Counted from the first letter of the stretch, positions 24,481 through 36,629 are shown. The stretch is 64,000 nucleotides of DNA from Kryptolebias marmoratus (GCF_001649575.2 NC_051450.1:12487980-12551979); one strand, 5' to 3'. Notes: a model not told the origin generated them from the letters alone. Made by a program: numbers and translations.

Positions 24481-25059
24481 CAGTCAGTGAAAGGAGATGC
24501 CTGTATTACTTTACTTTCAAAATAACTCATTTATTGCACTACTAATCTTACATTTTTTTCTGAACAGCTTCTTGAATGTAATTAGATGTTATCCATTTAA
24601 ATCAAAAGAAAACCTCAGAGTGCTCTTTCACAGCTTTACAGGCCCTTCAATTGACTCAGCTTGCTCTCTGACTCTTTTAGAAGCCTACATATGGTAAGTG
24701 ATGAAAAGGTTGCAAGTCAATTGCCTATCCTATAAGTGTGTTTTGTGGTTTTTGTGGCCCCCATTCACAGCGCGAGGACCCGGGACCTTAGAGGAAACTC
24801 TGCGGCTGATAATTGACTCGTGACGAATACCTCTGTTTGTTCTGAGCGGTCTCCGGGTGACTGAGTGCCGGGCGTTGAGCTGTTTAAGAGGGCTGTTTGG
24901 GTTTTGAGCTGCGCTGTGGTCACGCAATAAAGCTGGAACGAAAGAAGGGGTTTTAACCCCCCACACACACATCCCCACACCCCTTTAAAAAAAAAAAAAA
25001 GAAGCTCCATTTATCCCATATCTGCACAATGGAGGTGGCAAAGGAGACCCATACAGAGC

Positions 25060-27560
25060 GAGCCCTTCACTCATCAATGTGTTTATTTAGGCAGCAAGCA
25101 TCTTCTTCACGGCTCCTTCGCTCTTCAGTGGAAAGTCGTCTCCAGACCAGAGAGAAAACTGAGGGGAAAGTTCTGGATGGATCTGGACCAGTGTAGAACT
25201 TCTCACTTTGGCTAAAACCGGAAGAGGCTTGTCGTCGCGATAAACTCAGGTTATCGGAGCTCTTAAGTGCTTTTCTCTTGTGCAAACAGCTACGTTTTCC
25301 AGTCAAGAAGGGATCCCCGCCCCCTCCCCTGAACCCGAGGCTTTAATATTGGCACATCGGTACCTTCGCCACAAGAATTCATAAACTAAATGATTAGCCT
25401 CTGTCTGTAATTGCACTCTCCTTTGCCTAATAGAGGAGGTGAGGTAAAGAAGGCAAAAAAAAAAAACACAACAAAGGACAGTTAATTTGTGATTTCCTCT
25501 GCTCATTTGAAGGTAAATTAAGTGTCAAACAGCTAATACAGAGCATATTTCATATTATGAGCTTTTAATTTAATTCCACCGCCTCATATTGCTAGAGCCC
25601 GTTAGCTGCGCTGCTAACGCCCCGCTCCTCGTTTGAAAACGAGGGCCATAAATAAACATGTTTCAATTAGGCCCTTCACCGTAATAGGATGTGATTCTGT
25701 TCATTTGCCACGTGCGGATGGTGGATGTGTCGTGGCGGTGGAGAGAAAACAAGCTGCTGGGCATTTCGCAGTGTTTTTTTCTATCGGGCTTCGGACGCCC
25801 CGGTGGTGGTTGGCTGGTGCGCGCGGCGGGGGGAAACTGACTGGATTGATGGAACCGCCGCGGGGCCAACCCAACTGTAATTACAGGCCGTAATGAGAGG
25901 TTGCATGGGAAAGTACCGCAATAATGGTCCCTGTGTACTTAGGCATATCTTTGAGAGGGCTAATAACGATTAATTCTGCACACGGAGGAGAACTTGTCTT
26001 AAAACAATTCAATATTTCTCCATAAGCCGCCTCTTGTCCTCCATTTCCCCCGAAACGACAGCTACACATTGACCGCCTTTATTTGCTCGGCGCCGGCTCC
26101 GAGCAGCGTTGCTGAGCGGAGTGCGTCACTTCGACTCCTGGCAGAGATTTACTTTTTGGCTGCTTGTAAAGTTCAGCCACGGCTCGCGCTCGTGCGAAAC
26201 CTGTTAACTCCAATTTGCCATCAGGTGGTTGCTGTAATACCACATGTGATGAGTGCTTCTTCTCACCGGGGAGCTCGGCGCTGCTTTTTTAATCAAGCGT
26301 GCAATATTGCTTCTAGGCTCAAAAGAAGGCTTGAATATGTAAGCTCACAGATAAAGTGGATGACAGTGAGCTCACAGAGTCAATTTTAATAGGTCTGGCT
26401 ACTCAACAGCCGCCTTATAATCATGACAAATAGTTTCCCTCATCTTGGCGTGTCGTATTAAACAGCTCGAAGCTTAATGGTTTTGGATAAAAAAGGCCTT
26501 AAGTAAGGCGGCAGAGCATGACCGTATCTCCACTGACAGCGTGCAGGTAACTCCTGCCCAAAAGGAGTGACTGAAGACACCGCAGCTGCGTAATTTCTCC
26601 CCCCCGCTTAATTCAATTCCCCGGCTCAGCGTCGTCCCTCCACTCATTTTTTCTGTCTCCTTCCCTAACCTGTGCTCCACGTCATTCCAAAGCGTTCCTG
26701 ACGGATAACAAGCCCTGGCTGTTTGTTTGAGCCTGCGTTGCCGGCGCGTGTTCGCCCCATTATCTCCGCATAAGCTAAATACTAAATTATATTTGCCATT
26801 TTGTTTCGCGGTGACACGGGGCATCAATCACCTCCCTCTGTTTTTTTTTTTTTTTTTTCTTTTTCAAATTTCCTTCTTTTCTTCCTCTGCCGCGGCAGGG
26901 GTAACGAGAGGTTGAGAGGTGGGGTGGGCTGGAGGTGGAGGGGTACATAAAAAATTCATTACGCTTAGTGGCACATCAGCGAGGGAGAGATATGACTCTT
27001 GGAGGAGGAGGAAAAAGGGAGGAGGGGGGGAGTTGATAATGATGAAGAATATCAAACATAATGCGGCCCAAGTAGCTGCCCCGTCCAATTTGTCCTTGTC
27101 GCGAGGTGATCGCTTCCTTCGTGTCTGTGCCAGGGAAACAAGCGGCTGCGAGGACGGTGAAGCGTCTCCGTGCGGTGCTCAGGGTTTGGATGCAAAGAAT
27201 ACAAATGACGAAGGTGAGGAGAGACAAAAGAAAAGAGTTGAAGAGGTTGGGTAAAGTAAGGCGAAGTTGCTTTGAAGTTCTCCGTTGACCTGGTGAGCAC
27301 AATCAGAGGCACTCCAGGGAAACACCAGACAGCTGCGGTAGAAGTTGCCCTATTCAGGCCAATTAACGAGCTGCTGCTAACGAGGGACGACGCCATGGTT
27401 TTCGCCCTTGATCGACTGAACGCGCGCGTGACTGGACGAGGCGCGACGGTTTGTTGCAGGAGCCATCCGTCAGAGGCGGGTCGAGACGAGTCAGCAGAGG
27501 CATCGCTTCCTCCTCCTGACAGGGTTTGATCACCGCTCTTATGAGAATTGCGCGCTCCCA
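25060..27560. promoter_or_regulatory. Candidate regulatory cluster next to exon 4
   Basis: About 2.5 kb of mostly non-repetitive, CpG-rich sequence ending just upstream of the exon 4 donor side (intron 4). It holds dense TAAT cores (for example 25560-25575 and 25955-25975), two adjacent perfect hairpins at 25600-25644, and the GC-palindromic run GGCGCCGGC near 26090. A poly-T at about 26840-26858 and the G/A-rich run 26995-27030 separate sub-blocks. Long frames on both strands are a by-product of GC content. This is the densest regulatory-looking interval in the window. Confidence 0.4.
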
Positions 27561-27818
27561 GGCTCAACCCCCCTCCCTCGCCCCCCGCTCTCATTTTCAT
27601 GTCTCTGACACATGTTCATTTGCGTGTCTCCGACATGCGGATCATGTTGCGCACGCACAGAGGCCGTGGCCTTTGATCCTGAAAGGCAAAAAGAGAGAGG
27701 CGCCCGCGAGGAGTAGCTGCTCCACGCCCACGGGCGGAAGGAAGTTTTTCGGAGCTTCGATTTTTATGGGCCGAATGCAGTCGGCAGTGTTTCCGTCGTG
27801 CGAGGATGCGATACTTAC

Positions 27819-27924
27819 ACATGAAGAGGGGGCATGGGGGACGGCTCGTAGAGGTAACGTCCCTGGGTGTGTCGCTCGTCGATGGGCACAGGGGGATGAA
27901 AGGTGGGGAAGAACTGTGGGGCGG
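27819..27924 (-). CDS. gli3: gli3 coding exon 4
   Basis: A 106-bp exon with 34 full codons. The two leading bases complete a Pro codon begun in exon 3, and the two trailing bases (GT) start a Val finished in exon 5. The acceptor is CTACACAG at 27925 and the donor is CATGT|GTAAGTATC at 27818. The peptide [18 protein letters not shown] continues through [14 protein letters not shown]. It matches human [33 protein letters not shown] in both order and exon length. This proline-rich stretch is part of the N-terminal domain and has no catalytic role. The donor can also be read two bases earlier (CAT|GTGTAA), but only the chosen site keeps the frame. Long overlapping reading frames on both strands here are spurious and come from the GC-rich surroundings. 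Confidence 0.95.
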
Positions 27925-28039
27925 CTGTGTAGAGAAAGAAAAGAGAAAACTTTGGTTTACACTTTGAAGGACATCGGTGACTTTTCAGCAAATCCATCGC
28001 CTGGTGCCTAAAGCCGACAGGCCAAAAAAGGCGCCGGGC

Positions 28040-28885
28040 ATGTGTGTGTCTGCCTGTTACCAAAATATCTCATGAAAGACTGAGCCAATTTTAATGAAAC
28101 TTGCACAAAGTAATCGCTGGATGTACATCAGCTGAATAATGTTTGGAGTCAACCTAATGCAAGATGGCTGTCACAGCCATACAACCTAAAAATCACACAG
28201 AAAATGGTTAAAACTTTAATTTTACAAATATTGAGAAAAAATGTGATGCGGTACAAGCTGAGATTGAACCCCAACACATATTCTGAGCTCTATTAGATTG
28301 TGCAAGATCTTTGTATAAAACTCTGACTGTCTGTTAGCAAAATAACTCATGAACCAGTGGACTGATTTTCACGAAACCTTCAGGAAACAGATATTGTATG
28401 TACTTCTACAATTAATTATCTTTCAGAGCCAAAGGAATTCAAGATGGCTGCCACAACCAACTGACCTTAGACAACCCAAAAATGGCTGTAATTCAGTCAG
28501 TTTTACAGATATTGAGCTCAATTTAGGTGTAGCTGTAGCTGAGATTCATTTATAACACATACTCCAAGTGCTTCTCATTGCGCAAGATTCTTCCCTAAAA
28601 CTTTACTTTTTACTTGTTACTTTTTTGAAGTCAACTCAACTCAGTTTGTCTGTTAGCAAAATATCTCCTAAACGACAGAAATGACTGGCATGAAACTGTT
28701 AGAAAGAAATCACTAAATGTAGATCTACGACTGATAAGCTTTTTGAAGTCATCTCAGTTCAAGGTGGCTGCTACAGCTAGTCAGTAACACAAAAATGGCT
28801 ACCACTCATTACGTTTTACAGATACCGAGCTAAAATTTGATGTGGTAGAAGCCGAGAGCACAAATGTGACATCTCACAGCATCTC
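28040..28885 (-). repeat. Fish tandem-type repeat, three units
   Basis: Three consecutive units of about 280-320 bp in the opposite orientation to the 23-kb copy. The repeated landmarks are TCTGTTAGCAAAATA (28329, 28649), ACTCATGAACCAGTGGACTG and variants (about 28069, 28346, 28665), and CAAGATGGCTGCCACA-like segments (about 28160, 28440, 28760). Divergence between units shows that this is an old array. Confidence 0.85.
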
Positions 28886-29019
28886 ATGAGCTCGGACGTG
28901 TTATTTTCAAAGTTTGACTAAAACAGATACGTCTTTGTCGTTTCTCAACATAAGATGATCTTAATCTAAAACTCTGGGCAATATGCATTCCTTCAAGGAT
29001 TGCTAAGCCTTTATTTCCA

Positions 29020-29340
29020 TGTGATATCATTCGGTCTTTAGCTAATCTAAATAGCAGCTATAATGAAAGGCAGTGGTTGATGGCTATCTTTCAGCAGACC
29101 CACCCAAATGAGACCTCATTGAGCTAAAAGCTGCTCCAAAGTGTTCGCCAAGGAAGTCTTTGTAAACGTCCCAAGGCTGAAAGAACTCAAAATAAACAGC
29201 GATAAATAACCAAAAGAAAGGCAGCCAAATGGTACATTTCTCACCGTGCCAAGCATAATATGGTTTCATACAAAGGACAACATCTAAAGTATGACAAACG
29301 AGAACAAAAACATCCTTTTCCATCTGAGTTTTGTCAGAGA
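29020..29340. promoter_or_regulatory. Candidate regulatory block (intron 3)
   Basis: A non-repetitive stretch directly after the three-unit fish repeat and before a C run at about 29351-29360. It contains GCTATAATGAAAGGCAG near 29055 and AACAGCGATAAATAAC near 29196. It resembles a conserved non-coding element, but the evidence is compositional only. Confidence 0.25.
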
Positions 29341-30269
29341 ATCCATAGGCTCCCCCCCCCCTTTTCCAGATAAAACGTCACAACATTTGCATAATATGTG
29401 CTTTCAAGCTTTTATCTATTTTTACTCATGAAATCGAAGCTGTTGCTCTGCCACCAGACTGAATTTCTACTCAACTTCTAGCCTTCGCTGCATAAGCCAA
29501 AAAAAAAAAAAAAAAATGAAGTCATGATTTGGGCGCCGGAACGCTGTCTTCTTCGGTGTCGGGCAAGTCGGAGCGCGCAAACCATGAGTAGGAATTTCGA
29601 ATAAGTGCTGAGCTGCGAACCTAAAATGCCCAGAAAGAGCACAAGAGAATTACGTCTTTGTTCGCGTCTCACTCCCGAAGCACGTGTCGCTTTATTGCCT
29701 GTTGCTGAGGCCAAGTCGTGTCTCACCGCCCCGAGGTGAAGCATGTGTCGACATCTGTCGAGCTTCACGCAACAAGTCGAACGCTGCGAGATATGTGTTT
29801 TTACTCCTTATTTTCCTTGTAAACATTTGAGCCAAGTGGGCAGACGGCCAAGCGGTGGGGTGCCAGGCCGCTCTACAAGTGTTGGGCAACGACGAACGCA
29901 GCTGCGGCGCGGGGTAGCGCAGCAGGTGTCCGTCCAGGTCCGCTTACCTCATCGTTCATTCATTTATTGCCTGTTGGGAATAAAACAGCAGCAATCGAGA
30001 GGTGATATGATCTGTTTTTTTTTGTAATCCTACAGCATTAGATTTTAACCATAACAAAACATTTAAAGAAGAAAATTGATATTTTTTTCCTGCACTGACA
30101 CAAAAATTTGATTACTCAATCAAGTATAATTTAATAATAATTGTTTAGATCCCGAATACAAATAATATCTCACTTTAGAGATATGTTTTAATTCTATCAG
30201 TGCTGTCAGCAGAAGTCAAGCTATACAGAGTTTTAGCACATGGTGCAATTTGAAAGACATTTTGACCCC

Positions 30270-30580
30270 CTCCTGTTAGATACATCATCTTTTAATTAAT
30301 ACGTCCCTATTTTGTAACCCGGGCCCTCCCGCCAAACCACCTGAGTGATGCAACTCGAGTATTTTTAACTGTATTTAAGTTCTCCACAGAGAGACAAACA
30401 GATTCCTAAAGTTGTTTTAACAGGCTGTTGCAATCCCCTCCAGTAATAAACTGACTCTGACATGATGAACTGTTGGATGAATTAGCACAAACAATACGAT
30501 GCCCATCAAGCTGGCCAACATGCATATTACTCATTGCCTTTCGTGCTGGAGTTTTGCAATAAAATCGTCCTGCCCGCCTT
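30270..30580. promoter_or_regulatory. Candidate regulatory block (intron 3)
   Basis: A non-repetitive stretch with TTTTAATTAATACG near 30290, CCAGTAATAAACTGAC near 30440, GGATGAATTAGCAC near 30475 and ATGCATATTACTCATTG near 30520. The clustered ATTA and ATGCAT-type motifs suggest a conserved element. Confidence 0.3.
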
Positions 30581-31294
30581 TTACCTTTCAGCTGCGTGTT
30601 TGAGGATTGGTCTTAGAGTCAGCAAAGAAAGAAAAAGTTTAGGGGGTTGTTTTCGGTGTGTCACGGCTGGCTTGTAGAAGGATAGAGTCCAGAGTTTTAA
30701 TTGTGGTAGAGTATGTAACTTTTAGTTCCACTCGTTCATACCCTGAGTTATCACTCGTAGCAACACTGGAGCTCCTAACAAGTGAAAACAAACTTTTTTG
30801 AAGCGATGCAGGAGTTTTAATCCCACGCTCACAGTTTCAGAGATAAGTGGTAAAATCCTTCTCCACGAAGCTCTGGTGTGTATCTGCTTGCTCCAGCTCT
30901 GTCTGTTTGATAGTTTTCTCCTGACGTTTTTTTGGCTGGGCGAACGTTGGCTGATCTCAGAGCTGCAGAGGGAGAGAGGGAGGGATGGGGAGGGTTGCTG
31001 GGATGAGCTCGCAGCAGACGAGGGCAGAATCTGATCTGTTTACTCTTCACAGCTCCACTCCTGGGCATTCGGCCCTTGGCTGTCAGACTCGGAAATGAAC
31101 CTTTCAGGTTTACACTATGTGTTGTGTATCGGCTCGAGGCTCGTAAAAAATTCATGCTCTCTAATCTAGCTCATCCCTGCCCACATAGCAGGAACTTTGT
31201 ACGAACCTCTGTCATTTCGGGGCAATTGGGGATGACTGAGAAGATTACAAGCTGAGATCATTTACAACACTATTCCCCCCCCCCCCCCCCCCCC

Positions 31295-31321
31295 NNNNNN
31301 NNNNNNNNNNNNNNNNNNNNN
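31295..31321. other. Assembly gap (27 N)
   Basis: Unknown bases follow a run of 20 C (31275-31294). The gap hides the left end and target site of the adjacent Tc1-like element, so true length and content here are unknown. Confidence 0.99.
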
Positions 31322-32704
31322 CTCCAAAAAAAAAAAGTTGGAATGTGGTGTAAAATGTGAATAAAAACAAAACACACTGATTTGCAAATCTTACAAAACC
31401 ATATTTTTCCCACATTGGAATATAGTAAGTATATGAAACATTTAAACTGAGAAATTGTACCATTATTTGGAATTTCTCGCAGCAACACATCTCAAAAAAG
31501 TTGTTCCAGGGCCATGTTTCCCACTCTGAAGCATCCCGGCTTCTTTTAACCACAGTCTGTAAACATCTGGACCTGAGAAGAGCAGCTGCTGGAGGCTTTG
31601 GAGGAGAAGGTTGTCCCGTTCTTGTCTGATGGAGGATTCTAGCTGTTCTACAGTCTTTGCTCGATTTGTCGTTTCATTGCAGCTGGTGAGAGGTCTGGAC
31701 TGCAGGCAGACCCGTTCAGCACCTGAGCTCTTCTCCCGTGAAGCCATTCTGTTGTAATGGATGCAGTGTGATGTTTAGCATTGTCTTGCTAAAATATGCA
31801 AGCCTTTCCCTGAAAAAGACTATCTGTATGGGAGCACAATTTATTCTTAAATCTCTATATACTGTTCTGCATTGATGGAGCCTTATCCAGATGTGTAAGC
31901 TGCACATGCCATAGGCGCTAATACACCCCCATACCATCAGAGAAGCAGGCTTTTGAACTGTGCACTGATAACAAGCTGGATGACCTCTTTTCTCTCTAAT
32001 ACAGAGGATATGGTGTCTGTGGTTTCCAAAAAGAATGCCAAATTTGGATTTGTCTGACCTCAGAACAGCTCTCCACTTTGCCTCAGTTCATTTTAAATTA
32101 GCAACAATGTCTCTGGATGGTGTTCACATCTGGCTTCTCCTTTGTCTGATAGAGCTTTAGCCGACATTTCTGGATGTCAGGGTGAACTGTGTTTACAGAC
32201 AGTGATGTGTGGAAGTGTTCCTGAGTCCATGCAGTGATGTCCAGAACACAATCAGACCTGTTTTTTATGTAGTGCTGCCTGAGGACCCAAAGATCACAAA
32301 CAACCAGTATCAGCTTTCGGCCTTGTCCTTTGTGCACAGAGATTTATCCAGATTCTTAAATTGTTTTGATGGTATAATGAAATGTAGGTGATGGCATATT
32401 TGTACACCCAGTCTTCTTACTGACCTGTTGCCAATTAACCTAATTTGTCAGAAAATCCTCTTCCGGCTGTTCCTTATTTATCCCAAATATTTTATAACCT
32501 TTTGTTGCCCCTGTCCCAACATTTTAAGATGTGCTGCTGCCACAAAATTGAAAATGACCTTACTTTTGATTTTTTAGTTTAAACATTTGATGTTTTTACT
32601 TGGTTACTAGGAATAAAACATGAGTTTATGAGATTTTCAAACTATTCCACTCTGTTTGGATTTACATTTTACGCAATGTTCCAGCTTTGTTGGACTTAGG
32701 GTTG
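31322..32704 (-). mobile_element. Degenerate Tc1-like DNA transposon
   Basis: The ends are imperfect inverted repeats (GTGTAAAATGTGAATAAAAA on the left, ATTTACATTTTACGC on the right) and the right end finishes GGGTTGTA, consistent with a TA target. The transposase remnant is on the minus strand at about 32340-31530. It contains SVNTVH, MVWGCISAYGM and the CSPDLSP block typical of Tc1-family DDE transposases, spread over several frames with stops. The second-acid motif usually read as SDE is SDK here. The N-terminal DNA-binding part is mostly missing. It is dead and non-coding. Confidence 0.88.
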
Positions 32705-33479
32705 TAAAAGACGCCACTCCATTCACCTATTGCAAACCTCCACTCCCACATCCACCACTCCTCATTGAATTACCCAGACCCCTTTTGTTTATGTCTCAGG
32801 AGGTACTCACTCAGCACAGCCCTGTGCACGGACTGGACTCGTTTTCTTCCTCCTTCATCACTCCTTGCCTCCCTCCCTCGCTCCTCCAATGCCTTTGCTG
32901 CGCGGCGAACCATTCCACCGAGGTTTATTTAAATCAATCTCGCAAGTTTACTTTACCGCGGCCCTGTCTAAACAGAGCCTGCCACCTCTTTTACACCAGC
33001 GCAGCTCTCCATTAGCAAGGCAAACAGCCTCGTGTCACTAGAGGGAACGTATACAGTCACAAAGAACAGAGAGGGGAAAGAAAGTGGGGGGGCTCCATAC
33101 TGCAATTCATCTCCAGTGTTTCCTGTAGGGACTCCTTACTGTTTACGCCGGGACTAAATTGGCCCTGCTCTCCTGGATGTTTGGGGGCATGCTCGTCCTG
33201 TGATATGGAGTACAGCTGGAAGGCACGCAGGAAGCCAAAAGACACAGTTTTTACCTTTGCACTGTGACCACACACCAAAACAGCTGACGCATCTATAAAG
33301 AATAAAGTACGGTTTTGTCCTGGCTGCATGCAGCAAATTGAGCACAGTTTTCAAAACTGGGCTAATTAAAGGCCTAGTGTTCTCTCAAGGAAGGTATGCC
33401 GCCCACTGCCTTTCATGAAAGACTTTTAAATTAAAATCATTTTACGTTGCAACATGAGAGTTGCAGCCATTTTGGTTAA

Positions 33480-33840
33480 CTTTACTAATGGTGATCCCAT
33501 GCAATATCGCAAGATGTCAGAGTAAGCCTTGTGAATGATCCCCAGGTACTACCACACCACGTTTTAGCTCAATATCTGCAAAACTGACTGAAATATAGCT
33601 ATTTTGGGGTTTTCTGAGGTGACTTGAATGTAGAGGCCATCTTTAATTGGACTGACTCCAGAAAATAATCAGCTGTAGATGTCCATTCAATGATTCCTTT
33701 CTGAGAGTTTCATTGAAATATGTTCAGTAGTTCATGAGATATTTTGCTAACAGATAAAAACACAATTAATGCTAACGCTTCAGGCAAATGAACACACACA
33801 GACACGTGCCAGAACACGATCGCCTTTAGTGGCGGGCAAT
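33480..33840 (+). repeat. Fish tandem-type repeat, one unit
   Basis: One unit with CAGGTACTACCACACC, TTAGCTCAATATCTGCAAAA, GAGGCCATCTTTAATTGG, ATCAGCTGTAGATGTCCATT and GTTCATGAGATATTTTGCTA. It is followed by ACACGATCGCCTTTAGTGGC, a tail that probably belongs to the element. Confidence 0.8.
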
Positions 33841-33999
33841 GACAATGTAAGTACTATATAAAACACAGAATATCAGAGTTTTTTTTTTAATTACTTGTCA
33901 TTCGTTGATCGGTTTTTCGAAATTCTTTTAAGTTCTTTTTAATTACCCCAGTGCAACTTTTTAGAATGACCGGCTTCTTTTTTTTTTTTCTTTTTGTCA

Positions 34000-34250
34000 G
34001 TCTTTTACGAAGCTATTAGGGAATGATAACAAATGGGTCTTAATGAAAGGGCAATTAGAAGCAAACTTTGACCAAACCCATTAATTCTAATTCAACAGAC
34101 GCTCACCGTGTTCGGGACCAAAAGCCAGCTTCCCCTTCATTAAAGAGAGAGAGAATGGTAATTGCCTTGTCCTTTATTGGACACTTGATTGGTTCTAAAA
34201 GAAGGTGGAGGATAAAGCCTAAAGCACATCATTTTCTCCTCACTGCTTAA
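34000..34250. promoter_or_regulatory. Candidate regulatory block with paired CCAAT boxes (intron 3)
   Basis: Contains GGCAATTAG near 34050, CATTAATTCTAATTC near 34079, and two inverted CCAAT boxes (ATTGG at 34176-34180 and 34188-34192), 12 bp apart. The sequence is repeat-free and composed like a deeply conserved element. Confidence 0.35.
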
Positions 34251-34479
34251 TCTCGGCTCGTAACCATTTTTTGGCACAAAAGGCTCTCCGCTCTGCTTTG
34301 GAAAGTGCAGGAGGTGACATATTACTTGCGGAGAATTTTAGTTGTCACTTGCAGTTCTGATTCGGGTTTCGGAAATACAAACAATCCCGCTCCGCTTTCC
34401 CTTTTGTTGTCAAGTCAGCAGTGTAAGTTTATTGTCTTGACGGTTCCACCTGGGCTCCTTCTCTCCTCCCGCGAAGGTT

Positions 34480-34880
34480 CGTTGACTCTGCGCGAACGGA
34501 GTGTCACCCGCAGCCGAGGATGAAACTCTCTTCTATAAACAGAGCACTCCTCATCGATGCTCCGCTGCGAGAGCACAAAGAGCCAGTGACAGACTGTCAT
34601 AAGTGACTAAGGCGGAGTGAGAAAAGGGCTGCCGGGGCCTGCTCCAGAGGTTTGTGAATTGCTAATGTGGAACATATGAAGCCTGCTCCTGAGCTGCGGC
34701 TGCCAGATTTCATTATGCCACCTCTCTCCCCCGGCTCATGATCTCACTGCTCAGGCACGCTCGTCTGCGGCGAGGCCCGGGCTGCTCGCTGCAGCTCTGC
34801 AACAGTTTGCAGAGCGTGCAAAGACTCTAAACGCTCTCTGGGCTTGCAGATTTGAACATGCATAAAAGTTCAACCCTTCA
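34480..34880. promoter_or_regulatory. Candidate regulatory block (intron 3)
   Basis: A CpG-containing, non-repetitive stretch with GTGAATTGCTAATGTGG near 34655, TTTCATTATGCC near 34708 and a GCAGCTCTGCAACAGTTTGC segment near 34790. It lies about 230 bp from the previous candidate and may be part of one larger element. Confidence 0.3.
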
Positions 34881-36629
34881 TGCTCCTTTACTGGAAGTAG
34901 AAACAAGTGAGAGGTTATGCTTTACTGTGCAAAAAAACATTTTTTTATCTTTACTCCTGATGGCTTTGTTATGCATTATTTAGAGAAGTTGCTCCACACC
35001 GTTTTTACATTATAGGTTGTTTTTTTTTTCATCTTTCCAAACTCAGATGTTTTTCTTTTTAAAGGTCTTGCAAAGTCTGAGTAGCTGAACATAATCATTT
35101 TTTGAAGAGAAAACAAACGCAAACCCATGTCAGCTAACATTAGCCGTGTTCGGCCTTTAGAAACAGAAGCTTCTGATCGTAACTTTTTTATGTTGGAACT
35201 CATCCACAGAAGTTGTTTTCATCCCTCCTTGTGTGCATGAACTCTTTACATAAAGAAAAAGACAAAAGAGACTCAAACACAAAAGCCTTCTGTCAACCTT
35301 TTTGTTTTGTTTTTAAATGCATGTTAAGTACGCAATGTGGAAATGGAAAAGCCTTTACTGGAAAACAGATGCATTGTCTGTGTCTTCGTCCAGTGGCTAA
35401 GTAAATATGAAGTAAACTTTTGAAATGTAGCTTGGTGCTAAAAAACCCAGCAGCATACTCAGCAGGGGGCAGTTTAGGCATGACTATATGGTAAATGTTG
35501 CGTTTCATTTACCTCAGAAGTCAAAACTCGGCTCTAAGAATGACATCCCAACTTAGCCAGTTTCAGTTGAAAGCCAGAAAACCAGTAGGATTTGTTTGTT
35601 ACACTACTATCATTATTTCAAACCAATAGTACTGCATTTAATGCATTAAAGCACATTCAAACCTGCTCACTAGTTGAGGGTTGATAGTACTTCGTATGTG
35701 ACTTATTTTATGTGGTACAAAGTGACAGAAGTGCAAATAAATAGTTTATTGCTGCAGCTATCAGCACTTTACTTGTGCATTGGATTTTGAGGTTGTTGCT
35801 GGTAAAAAAAAACCCAGTCAAATTTCTGACTTCAGTTTGCGTTCCAGTTCATTTTTCCAACTTGAAACTTAGAAGTTTCTACTTCTGAGTACAAATGGAA
35901 GACGTCACAAACAAAGGAGCCGTAAGACCCAACTTCAACTTCAATATACAGTCAAATCAAGGATGAAAACCTGACTACTTTCTTCCTCTGGGAGGCTTTG
36001 TTTCAGTTGGCTAAATATACAGTCGTAATTACATTTACCAAAGTCTAGAAAATCTGCACAATGCAACCCTTATTTATTCAGTCCAAACTAGATAATGAAC
36101 CAAAATCTTGCCTCAGATGTAACTGCAGTCATATGGAAACATGGCTAACGCACTTCATGGAGAACACACTTGTGGTTTTTCTGCACAAAAATTAAGAATA
36201 AATCTGCAGCAGATTCAAACAAAACAAATAAATTCAACAAATGGAGAAATATAGACAAATAGGAACAAGTATTATACTGTGTAAATGTATAGAGTTATTT
36301 TTGTTTCCTCTCAAACTAGAAGAAGTGAAACATAAGTGCTCACAAATGAAACCTTGCTATACAAAAAATTTTAAGCCACCCATATATTATTTTGCAAAAA
36401 CAAAATGTCATATTTGCTGACAGGCACGACTGTGAGCATTTAGTGTGTGTCTGAACGACATGACTGCACAAGTTTGTCTACTTTGCACCAGAAATGTGAC
36501 ACCGATCCTCTGATCCCTATCAGGCTGATAGAAGATGAAGATGAAGAGGCTCTCAGCAGAATATCAGTAAAAGTAGTCTCGAAGCCGCCTCCCTTGTGAT
36601 GCCAAAATCCTCCTCTGATCAATCCCGTC

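Larger units (their letters stand above)
10999..27818 (-). other. gli3: gli3 intron 4
   Basis: A 16.8-kb intron. From low to high coordinates it holds a half MITE (11280-11400), a regulatory candidate (12760-13480), a degenerate fish tandem-repeat unit (13985-14185), a possible DNA-transposon relic (16330-16860), a LINE relic with a palindrome (16976-17420), T-rich tracts (18655-18683), candidates at 19600-20080 and 21500-22990, a two-unit repeat (23150-23740), and a CpG-rich block at 24060-27560. The stretches 11400-12700, 14200-16300, 17420-19600 and 20080-21500 show nothing I can name beyond simple repeats. No additional exon was recognised. Confidence 0.85.

Noticed and set aside
27052..27600. 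182-codon open frame on the minus strand in intron 4
   Set aside because: Rich in Ser/Arg/Gly with no domain, and lies in a CpG-rich non-coding block that also opens the other strand. Not in phase with gli3 exons.
27526..28011. 161-codon open frame on the plus strand over exon 4
   Set aside because: It runs antisense to a confirmed gli3 exon in GC-rich DNA and shows no recognisable protein pattern. It is a shadow frame.
35500..35930. Possible MITE between 35.5 and 35.9 kb (similar motifs such as AACTTAG and ACTTCTGAG)
   Set aside because: I could not align convincing inverted ends or a target duplication.
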